Source of the DNA: Aminivibrio sp.
GTDB taxonomy: Bacteria; Synergistota; Synergistia; Synergistales; Aminobacteriaceae
Reading direction: 5' to 3'
NCBI GenBank assembly: GCA_018057035.1
Contig: JAGPEN010000016.1
Coordinates: 1-7,818, forward strand
Length of the DNA stretch: 7,818 nt
Part shown: positions 1 to 5,139 of the stretch, in pieces
How the letters are laid out: every line of letters begins with the position of its first letter
Position numbering within the stretch: position 1 is the first letter of the stretch
The notes under the pieces: generated by a model
The model's database searches: none
The model's input: only the letters and a program-made list of their open reading frames with translations
Told to the model about the DNA's origin: nothing
Program-made: the position numbers and the translations under genes

Positions 1-444
1 CACGGGGCCGGCGGCGACAGCCAGGTCCCCGCCGAGCTTGACGTTGTTTCCCTTGAAACCGTCCAGTCCTCTGTCGTTGGTAATGACCAGCACAAGGGCG
101 ATCGATTGGGCTCCTATCTGGAGGCCCCAGGAAGCCCCGGCAACAGTGGCGAAGGAAGGGCCGTACCATTTTTTCGTCGCAGGATCCCTCCTGAGGACGA
201 GGCCTTCTCCATACTGGCCGCCGAAAACCAGCCCGGCCTTGATGACCGAAGGAAAAACGGCAACCCCTTTCGCCTGTTCCAGAAGCTCGCCCATGGTTTC
301 GGCATCCTTCTGCTGTGCCATTTCCTTGAGGATTCTTATGGAATCCTCAATTCTTCCTGCCGGAGTGGAAGCCTCACTGAGAGAAGGCGCCCAGAGGAAC
401 AGGACGGAACACAGAAAGAGTGCCACGATCCCTTTTCTTCGCAC
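1..444 (-). CDS. Exported SYLF/YSC84-family lipid-binding domain protein, partial (C-terminus beyond window)
   Basis: The minus strand is open from 444 to the left edge (148 codons, C-terminus missing). The chosen start is GTG at 444-442, because GGAGGGG (457-451 on the minus strand) lies 6 bases upstream. An in-frame ATG at 459 overlaps that ribosome site and is less likely. Residues 1-25 form a Sec signal peptide: RRK, a hydrophobic stretch (IVALFLCSVLFLWAP), then a probable signal peptidase I site at SEA|S. Residues 30-60 look helical (RIEDSIRILKEMAQ). From about residue 60 the protein matches the SYLF/Ysc84 pattern: AKGVAVFPSVIKAGLVFGG, GEGLVLRRD, WYGPSFATVAGASWGLQIGAQ, LVLVITNDRGLDGF, and NNVKLGGDLAVAAGPV at the edge. 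Characterised SYLF domains bind phosphoinositides or other lipids; the bacterial role is poorly known, and export suggests an envelope function. It is divergently oriented to the TPR gene and unrelated in function to the redox operon. The family call is made by eye but is strong. Confidence 0.85.
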   Translation of the reverse strand, partial: MRRKGIVALFLCSVLFLWAPSLSEASTPAGRIEDSIRILKEMAQQKDAETMGELLEQAKGVAVFPSVIKAGLVFGGQYGEGLVLRRDPATKKWYGPSFATVAGASWGLQIGAQSIALVLVITNDRGLDGFKGNNVKLGGDLAVAAGPV

Positions 445-450
445 ATCAAT

Positions 451-457
451 CCCCTCC
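451..457 (-). promoter_or_regulatory. Ribosome binding site deciding the GTG start of the SYLF gene
   Basis: On the minus strand the sequence reads GGAGGGG, then ATTGAT, then GTG. The spacing of 6 bases is ideal for the GTG start at 444. The alternative ATG at 459 would put this motif inside the coding region. Confidence 0.7.
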
Positions 458-479
458 ATTCCAGAAATCTGTGAAAAGG

Positions 480-488
480 ACTTTAGCA
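480..488 (-). promoter_or_regulatory. Possible extended -10 promoter element of the SYLF gene
   Basis: The minus strand reads TGCTAAAGT, an extended -10 form (TGn followed by TAAAGT, 4 of 6 matches to TATAAT), about 36 bases upstream of the GTG start. No convincing -35 hexamer lies 16-18 bases further up, so this is a weak call. Confidence 0.25.
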
Positions 489-508
489 CAAAAAGGCTCG
501 TCCCGACA

Positions 509-568
509 GGGGAAATTGCCGTTCCTGCTCCTGACCTTCCGGCGGATTTCCCCCCCGGCGCGGAAATC
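509..568. repeat. Overlapping inverted repeats in the divergent intergenic region
   Basis: GGGGAAAT (509-516) is exactly complementary to ATTTCCCC (546-553). The pairing continues through T517-G545 and GCCG (518-521) with CGGC (540-543), with one bulged base (544). This gives a stem of about 13 pairs around an 18-base loop. The right arm can instead pair with a third copy of the motif: GATTTCC (545-551) with GGAAATC (562-568). The element lies between the SYLF start and the promoter of the TPR gene. It could be an operator serving both genes or two alternative hairpins. There is no T-run after it, so a classical terminator is unlikely. Confidence 0.45.
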
Positions 569-604
569 GCTGCCCCTGGAAAAAAGTTGGGGAGGGGAGG
601 GCAT

Positions 605-633
605 TTGACTCTCTTCATGCCATGGGATACACT
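605..633 (+). promoter_or_regulatory. Predicted sigma70-type promoter of the TPR gene
   Basis: TTGACT (605-610, 5 of 6 to the -35 consensus) is followed by exactly 17 bases and TACACT (628-633, 4 of 6 to TATAAT). Transcription would begin near 640, leaving a leader of about 40 bases with the ribosome site GGAGG at 664-668. This also argues against the upstream in-frame ATG at 622 as the start, since that codon lies inside the promoter. Confidence 0.55.
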
Positions 634-678
634 TCCAAACGGATATTAAGCCCCCCGACAAACGGAGGAAAACAAACA

Positions 679-1599
679 ATGGACGCTTTGGAGCGCATAG
701 AAGAACTTCTTGATGAGGCCTATTCAACGGACGACACCGGGGAGATGGAGCGCCTCGCCAGGGAAGTGCTCGAACTGGATGAAAATAACGTGGAAGCCCT
801 CATACTGTTGGCTGATACACTTGAGTATTCCCAGGAAAAAATCGCAGTACTTGAGCAAGCCAGGAACGCTCTTGCCGAAGAGATGGAAAATATACGCCTC
901 GTCTCGGGCGAAAGCCTGCTCGAAGACGACTCGGGAATGCTGTATATCGCGGTAATGCAGCGCCTTGGATTCGCCCTGTTTTCCGAGGGAAAAAATGAGG
1001 AGGCCCTTGCCATAGCGCGGGAGATCGACCGGTATGACCCGGAAAGGGAAACCCTCGGCAGGACCCTCCTGTATCGGGTGCTCCTTGAGATGGGAAAAGA
1101 TGCGGAAATACTCGAGGAGACCCTCCGGGAAAAAGAAGCAAGCCCCGCCATGGCCCACAGCAAGGCCATCGCGTCATTCCGGCTTTCAGGTGCCGGGCGG
1201 ACGTCCTACCGGGCCCTCTGGGAAGCTTTTGCCGCCGGGCCTGACATACCCTTTTATATTTTGGGATATTTCGACGAGCCTGAAGACGGAACGGAAGAAG
1301 AAGAGGAGGAATACAATTTCGCCCTTCTTTTTGAAGATATCTGGTCTTCCGAAAACGAACTGATCAAATGGCTCACCAGGGGAACAATTCTCCTCGGACT
1401 CACGGCGTCTCTTTTCCCGCGGGAAACGGCGGACAAGATGCTGATCCTCGCGGATGCCCTCGACATCGCCGACCATTCCGAAGAAGCCATGGTCAAGGCG
1501 GAAAGCAGGGAAGGCTGGGGAGTGCTTTCACGGGAAGAACGTATCGCCGCAGCCCTGAAAATCATTTCCGAGGGAACATACCTTCCGTTGATTGAATGA
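679..1599 (+). CDS. TPR-like helical repeat protein of unknown function (306 aa)
   Basis: The start is ATG 679, with GGAGG at 664-668 ten bases upstream. There is no signal peptide or membrane segment, so the protein is probably cytoplasmic. It is acidic and almost entirely helical. Residues about 22-60 form a first TPR-like unit (EMERLAREVLELDENNVEALILLADTL is typical TPR wording, split at residue 48). Residues about 88-155 give two more units (MQRLGFALFSEGKNEEALAIAREIDRYDP and RTLLYRVLLEMGKDAEILEETL). Residues 188-236 (PDIPFYILGYFDEPEDG, an acidic run of seven glutamates, then FEDIWSSENELIKWL) resemble the region after the repeats in bacterial ST7-like TPR proteins, whose role is unknown. 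That similarity is from memory and is tentative. TPR units normally mediate protein contacts. The gene has its own promoter, and a 261-base gap separates it from the redox operon, so a shared function is not implied. I do not recognise a more specific name. Confidence 0.85.
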   Translation: MDALERIEELLDEAYSTDDTGEMERLAREVLELDENNVEALILLADTLEYSQEKIAVLEQARNALAEEMENIRLVSGESLLEDDSGMLYIAVMQRLGFALFSEGKNEEALAIAREIDRYDPERETLGRTLLYRVLLEMGKDAEILEETLREKEASPAMAHSKAIASFRLSGAGRTSYRALWEAFAAGPDIPFYILGYFDEPEDGTEEEEEEYNFALLFEDIWSSENELIKWLTRGTILLGLTASLFPRETADKMLILADALDIADHSEEAMVKAESREGWGVLSREERIAAALKIISEGTYLPLIE

Positions 1600-1635
1600 T
1601 ACTGTAAGGGGTATGTCTATGACGTGCTTTTTTAA

Positions 1636-1680
1636 ATTGCAGCTTTCTCTATTCAATATTTGTCGGAAAAAAGCTGTAAT
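1636..1680. repeat. Long imperfect inverted repeat (11-bp arms) downstream of the TPR gene
   Basis: ATTGCAGCTTT (1636-1646) can pair with AAAGCTGTAAT (1670-1680): 11 pairs with one G-U, around a 23-base AT-rich loop. It starts 37 bases after the TPR stop codon. No T-run follows on either strand, so it is not a standard intrinsic terminator. It may protect the 3' end of the TPR transcript or be a protein site upstream of the redox operon promoter. Confidence 0.4.
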
Positions 1681-1712
1681 GATATCCTATGCGTATGTAA
1701 TAGGTTGATTTT

Positions 1713-1741
1713 TTGTCACTTTTTTTAAACATGAATAAAAA
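1713..1741 (+). promoter_or_regulatory. Candidate promoter of the formate dehydrogenase operon
   Basis: TTGTCA (1713-1718, 5 of 6) is followed by 17 bases and TAAAAA (1736-1741, 4 of 6). Transcription would begin near 1748 and give a leader of about 113 bases before the ATG at 1861. That leader would contain both hairpins listed at 1773 and 1793. The region is very AT-rich, so chance matches are likely. A perfect TATAAT at 1821-1826 is a competing -10 element, but it has no recognisable -35 hexamer. Confidence 0.35.
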
Positions 1742-1772
1742 ATTGTGTTTCCCCCGGAGTTATTTTTCCCCT

Positions 1773-1787
1773 TCAGGCTTCGCCTGA
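1773..1787 (+). repeat. Perfect short hairpin in the operon leader
   Basis: TCAGGC (1773-1778) and GCCTGA (1782-1787) form a perfect 6-bp stem with a TTC loop. Only three T residues follow, so termination is doubtful. It may be a leader hairpin or a dyad operator. Confidence 0.35.
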
Positions 1788-1792
1788 TTTGG

Positions 1793-1826
1793 AAAACGAA
1801 AAGTCGTTTTGTTCTGTATTTATAAT
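1793..1826 (+). promoter_or_regulatory. Dyad symmetric site just upstream of a perfect TATAAT box
   Basis: AAAACGA (1793-1799) and TCGTTTT (1804-1810) are exact inverted copies separated by AAAG. They lie 10 bases before a consensus -10 box TATAAT (1821-1826). The dyad sits where a -35 hexamer should be, and no -35 match is present. That arrangement fits a regulator-dependent promoter or an operator. It does not match the Rex consensus (TTGTTAA-N4-TTAACAA) that often controls fermentative redox operons, and I cannot name the regulator. Confidence 0.35.
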
Positions 1827-1860
1827 GTTATTAATTTCACATATGAGTGGAGGTCGGGCA

Positions 1861-2340
1861 ATGGTTGTCGAAACACAGCAGGACGCGCGGTCTTTGGTGC
1901 GGGAGATTACTGCGCCGTGGAAAGGGAAGCATGGCGGTGTCATCCCCGTTCTGCAGGAGACGCAAAAACAGATCGGGTACCTTTCCCGCGAGGCAATGGA
2001 AGCTATCTCCGAAGAACTTTCGGTGCCTCTTGCGGAGCTTTATGGAGTGGCCACGTTTTACGCCCAGTTCCATCTGAAGCCCAGGGGGCGGCATATCATC
2101 AGGGTCTGCAGGGGAACCGCCTGCCATGTGCGCGGAAGCGCAAAGATAATGGAAAAGATTATGAGCATGCTCGGCATTGCTGAGAACGGAACCACGGACG
2201 ATCTCCGCTTCACCCTTGAACCTGTGGCATGCCTTGGCTGCTGTGGCCTTGCCCCGGTCGTCATGATTGACGAAGATACCCATGGGAGGCTCACCGCCGA
2301 CCAGGAAAAGCTCCAGGCTTTTCTCGACGATTATTCCTGA
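1861..2340 (+). CDS. nuoE: NuoE-like [2Fe-2S] subunit of the NAD(P)-linked formate dehydrogenase (HydC/HndA type)
   Basis: This is a 159-residue thioredoxin-fold electron-transfer subunit of the 24-kDa complex I family, called HydC or HndA in NAD-linked hydrogenases. ATG 1861 was chosen because GGAGG at 1849-1853 stands 7 bases upstream; the longer in-frame reading starts in a non-coding AT-rich stretch. Residues 27-75 hold the helical N-terminal region (GGVIPVLQETQKQIGYL, ELYGVATFYAQFHLKP). The four expected cluster ligands are C83 and C88 (CRGTAC) and C124 and C128 (CLGCC). Length is normal for the family. In related complexes this subunit docks on the NuoF-like flavoprotein, here two genes downstream, and its cluster exchanges electrons near the FMN. 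It is the first gene of the operon, and its stop lies 2 bases before the next ATG. Confidence 0.93.
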   Translation: MVVETQQDARSLVREITAPWKGKHGGVIPVLQETQKQIGYLSREAMEAISEELSVPLAELYGVATFYAQFHLKPRGRHIIRVCRGTACHVRGSAKIMEKIMSMLGIAENGTTDDLRFTLEPVACLGCCGLAPVVMIDEDTHGRLTADQEKLQAFLDDYS

Positions 2341-2342
2341 TC

Positions 2343-2885
2343 ATGCTCGAAGACCTTTCCCACCATATCCTCGACATCGCAGAAAACGGAGTGAACGCCG
2401 GAGCCGACGAAATTTCCATTGAAATAGACGATTCCGGTGACAGACTTCTTTTTTCCGTCAGTGACAATGGACGGGGCATGACTGAAGAGACTGTCAAAGC
2501 CGTAGTGAACCCTTTCTACACAACGAGGACGGAGCGAAGGGTAGGACTTGGTCTTCCTTTTCTCAAGCAGCTTTCGGAACTGTGCGGAGGGGATTTTTCA
2601 GTTTCCTCCGAACCCGGAAGAGGAACGCACGTGACGGCATCTTTTCTGAAGACATCCATTGATTTGCCGCCTCTCGGTGACGTTCCCTCCACTCTTATGA
2701 CTCTTTTCATCGGGAATCCCGGAATCTCGTGGAAATATACCCACAGCCGGAACGGGAAGGATTTCTCAGTGGACAGCAAGGAGCTCAGCGAAGCCCTCGG
2801 TGGAGAAAATGCCTTTCTTGAGCCTGCGCTCGCCCTTGGAGTCAAGGAGTATATCGAAACAAACATTGACGAACTATACGAATAG
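2343..2885 (+). CDS. Stand-alone GHKL/HATPase-type ATP-binding protein in the operon
   Basis: The 180-residue protein begins with a Bergerat-fold ATPase domain (about 1-103). It has the N-box DIAENGVNAGA with E14 and N15, the G1 box DNGRGM (D41-M46), the ATP lid PFYTTRTERR (57-66), the G2 box VGLGLPF (67-73) and GRGT (92-95). There is no dimerisation/phospho-acceptor domain, sensor or membrane segment, so it is not a conventional histidine kinase. The C-terminal 77 residues (SIDLPPLGDVPSTLMTLFIGNP, then YTHSRNGKDFSVD) form a separate small domain. From memory, the same two-part protein recurs inside [FeFe]-hydrogenase and related operons of anaerobes, but its role is not established. The start lies 2 bases after the nuoE stop without a clear ribosome site, suggesting translational coupling. 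An assembly, regulatory or anti-sigma-like role is possible; none can be shown from sequence. Confidence 0.88.
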   Translation: MLEDLSHHILDIAENGVNAGADEISIEIDDSGDRLLFSVSDNGRGMTEETVKAVVNPFYTTRTERRVGLGLPFLKQLSELCGGDFSVSSEPGRGTHVTASFLKTSIDLPPLGDVPSTLMTLFIGNPGISWKYTHSRNGKDFSVDSKELSEALGGENAFLEPALALGVKEYIETNIDELYE

Positions 2886-2921
2886 CCTGGAAATACCATT
2901 CTGATCACAGGGGTGAAATGA

Positions 2922-3302
2922 ATGACTGACAAAAAGATCCGTAGCCTCGATGACCTCAGGAAACTCAAGGAGAGAACCGGAGACCTCACGTCCGCCCGTT
3001 CAGAAGATGACAAGGTAAAGATCATCATCGGGATGGGGACGTGCGGCATCGCCGCAGGGGCGCGGGAAATCATGAACGCCGTCCTGAAGGAACTCGAGAC
3101 GAGAAAACTCCACAATGTAGCGGTGGAAACGACCGGCTGCATCGGCATGTGCCAGAACGAACCGCTCCTTGACGTGATCCGTCCGGGCGAACCGAGAATC
3201 ACCTATTGTCTCGTGACGCCGGCGGATGTGACCCGGATAGTGTCTGAACACGTGGTGAACGGTCGCATAGTCCAGGACAAGCTCTTCGGCAGGGCTGACT
3301 AA
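2922..3302 (+). CDS. HndB-like (2Fe-2S) ferredoxin-fold small subunit
   Basis: This 126-residue protein has a charged helical N-terminus (1-30) and a thioredoxin-like ferredoxin domain (about 31-120) like that of HndB and of the N-terminus of the next gene. AGGGGTGA at 2909-2916 supports ATG 2922; the nearer ATG at 2918 is in another frame and stops at once. Cysteines are C41 (GMGTCGIAAGA), C73 and C77 (TTGCIGMC), and C96 (RITYC). The usual CxxxxC first pair is not present: its two positions hold G37 and G42, with C41 beside the second. From memory, the GTCGIAAGA wording is common in this family, so the change is probably not unique to this gene. Whether it binds a normal [2Fe-2S] cluster is open; C41 and C96 are candidate replacement ligands. 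Its position between the NuoE- and NuoF-like genes matches HndABCD-type operons, so it is probably a structural subunit of the complex. Confidence 0.85.
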   Translation: MTDKKIRSLDDLRKLKERTGDLTSARSEDDKVKIIIGMGTCGIAAGAREIMNAVLKELETRKLHNVAVETTGCIGMCQNEPLLDVIRPGEPRITYCLVTPADVTRIVSEHVVNGRIVQDKLFGRAD

Positions 3303-3320
3303 GGCGGGGAGGGGAAAACA

Positions 3321-5114
3321 ATGGCTTTATACAGAGCACACGTTCTCATCTGCCACGGGACAGGATGCGCTTCGGGCGGCTCGCCGAAGGTACTGGAAAC
3401 CTTCCGTGAAGAGCTTGAAAAGAAGAATCTCGACAAGGAAGTTCTTGTCATCGCCACCGGCTGCCACGGAATGTGCGAGTTCGGTCCCATCGTCGTCGTC
3501 TACCCGGAAGGGACATTCTACTCGCAGGTCAAGCCCGCAGACGTGGCGGAAATCGTGGAGGAGCATCTCTACAAGGGACGCATAGTCAACAGGCTTCTCT
3601 ACAAGGAACCCATTTCAGCCCAGAAAGTCTGCCATTACAAGGAAATCCCCTTCTACGGCAAGCAGCATCGCATCGTCCTCAGCAACTGCGGCTACATCAA
3701 CCCGGACAACATCGACGAGTACATTTCCAGGGACGGATACCAGGCTCTGGGCAAGTGCCTCACGGAGCTGTCGCCGGCCGCCGTCATCGATGAAATGAAA
3801 AAATCCGGACTTCGCGGACGGGGCGGCGGCGGATTCCCGACCGGCCTCAAATGGAGTTTCTGCGCCGCAACCCCGGGAACGAAAAAGTATGTCATCTGCA
3901 ATGCGGACGAAGGCGACCCCGGCGCATTCATGGACCGGTCAATTCTTGAAGGAGATCCCCACGCCGTCATCGAGGGCATGATGATCGGCGCTTTCGCCAT
4001 GGGGGCGGACGAGGGATACATTTACTGCCGGGCCGAGTACCCCCTGGCAATCAAGAGGCTCCAGACGGCCATCAAACAGGCCATGGAATACGGCCTCCTG
4101 GGCGACAATGTTCTGGGAACCGACTTCAGTTTCCACCTTCACATCAAGGAAGGCGCGGGCGCATTCGTGTGCGGCGAGGAAACGGCCCTCATGGCCTCCA
4201 TCGAGGGGCAGAGGGGAATGCCTCGTCCCCGGCCTCCCTTCCCCGCCGTAAAAGGCCTCTGGGGCAAGCCCACGAACATCAACAACGTGGAGACCTGGGC
4301 GAACGTGCCTCGAATCATGCGTCAGGGTGCGGAATGCTTCGCCGCCATGGGAACCGAAAAATCCAAGGGCACAAAGGTGTTCGCCCTCACGGGAAAAGTT
4401 AAGAACACCGGGCTTGTCGAAGTTCCCATGGGCATCACCATCAGGGAGATCGTCTACGAGATCGGCGGCGGCATCATCGGGGACAAGAAGTTCAAGGCGG
4501 TCCAGATCGGCGGCCCCTCGGGCGGATGCCTTGTGGATGAGCACCTCGACCTCCCCGTGGATTACGAGTCTCTCACGGCCGCGGGAGCCATCATGGGGTC
4601 CGGCGGCCTCGTTGTCCTAGACGAATCGAACTGCATGGTGGACACGGCGAAGTTCTTCCTTGAGTTCACCCAGAGGGAATCCTGCGGGAAATGCGTTCCC
4701 TGCCGTGAAGGGACCAAGAAGATGCTCGATATCCTGAACAGGATCACCGCGGGCAACGGGAAACCGGAAGATCTCGACACTCTGCAGTATCTCGGCGAGC
4801 AGATCAAGGCAACGTCCCTCTGCGCCCTGGGCGGCACCGCCCCCAACCCTGTGCTGACGACACTGAAGTACTTCCGGCACGAGTACGAAGCCCACATCAA
4901 CGAAAAACGGTGCCCAGCCGGAGCGTGCCAGAGCCTTCTCCGGTACACTATCGACCCGGAGAAGTGCATCGGATGCACCAAGTGCGCACGGAACTGCCCT
5001 GTGAGCTGCATTTCCGGCAAGGTGAAAGAAGCCCACGTTATCGACCAGGAAAAATGCATCAAGTGCGGAGCCTGCATGGCAAACTGCCCCGTGGGCGCGA
5101 TTTCCAAAGGGTAA
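3321..5114 (+). CDS. nuoF: NuoF-like NADH/FMN-binding subunit with N- and C-terminal ferredoxin domains (HydB/HndC type)
   Basis: The 597-residue protein is the flavin core of the complex. Domains in order are as follows. A thioredoxin-like [2Fe-2S] domain has C11, C16, C48 and C52. The complex I 51-kDa core has the FMN/NADH glycine loop GRGGGGFPTG (166-175) and NADEGDPGAFMDR (194-206). An SLBB-like region lies around 350-440. A [4Fe-4S] site has C455, C458, C461 and C501 (SCGKCVPC and SLCALG). A CPAGAC motif (C531, C536) and two [4Fe-4S] ferredoxin motifs follow (C549/552/555/559 and C579/582/585/589). Length and layout equal HydB and HndC, not the shorter respiratory NuoF that lacks both added domains. 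It should exchange hydride with NAD(P)H and pass electrons to the formate dehydrogenase. In related complexes this subunit holds the bifurcating flavin. GGAGG at 3308-3312 supports ATG 3321; there are 18 bases to the preceding stop. Confidence 0.95.
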   Translation: MALYRAHVLICHGTGCASGGSPKVLETFREELEKKNLDKEVLVIATGCHGMCEFGPIVVVYPEGTFYSQVKPADVAEIVEEHLYKGRIVNRLLYKEPISAQKVCHYKEIPFYGKQHRIVLSNCGYINPDNIDEYISRDGYQALGKCLTELSPAAVIDEMKKSGLRGRGGGGFPTGLKWSFCAATPGTKKYVICNADEGDPGAFMDRSILEGDPHAVIEGMMIGAFAMGADEGYIYCRAEYPLAIKRLQTAIKQAMEYGLLGDNVLGTDFSFHLHIKEGAGAFVCGEETALMASIEGQRGMPRPRPPFPAVKGLWGKPTNINNVETWANVPRIMRQGAECFAAMGTEKSKGTKVFALTGKVKNTGLVEVPMGITIREIVYEIGGGIIGDKKFKAVQIGGPSGGCLVDEHLDLPVDYESLTAAGAIMGSGGLVVLDESNCMVDTAKFFLEFTQRESCGKCVPCREGTKKMLDILNRITAGNGKPEDLDTLQYLGEQIKATSLCALGGTAPNPVLTTLKYFRHEYEAHINEKRCPAGACQSLLRYTIDPEKCIGCTKCARNCPVSCISGKVKEAHVIDQEKCIKCGACMANCPVGAISKG

Positions 5115-5130
5115 CTCTACTAGAGGAGTT
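5113..5130 (+). promoter_or_regulatory. Hairpin covering the ribosome binding site of fdhF
   Basis: The 25-base gap between nuoF and fdhF holds the only visible ribosome site for fdhF (GAGGAG, 5123-5128, 11 bases before ATG 5140). AACT (5113-5116) and CT (5117-5118) can pair with AG (5124-5125) and AGTT (5127-5130), with G5126 bulged, so most of the site would be in the 3' arm. The hairpin also overlaps the nuoF stop codon. Ribosomes finishing nuoF would melt it, coupling the two genes. The stem is weak, so this is tentative. Confidence 0.35.
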
Positions 5131-5139
5131 GATCTTATA

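Noticed and set aside
38..649. 203-codon plus-strand open frame at the left end
   Set aside because: It is antisense to the well-supported SYLF gene and runs through its promoter region, with low-complexity Pro/Ser-rich wording typical of a shadow frame.
1748..1860. Riboswitch, for example a molybdenum-cofactor element, in the operon leader
   Set aside because: The possible leader is short and AT-rich, with only small simple hairpins. I see no multi-helix architecture or conserved cofactor-riboswitch wording.
2343..2885. Sensor histidine kinase of a two-component system
   Set aside because: There is no phospho-acceptor helix pair, no sensor or membrane segment, and no response regulator gene nearby; only the ATPase domain is present.
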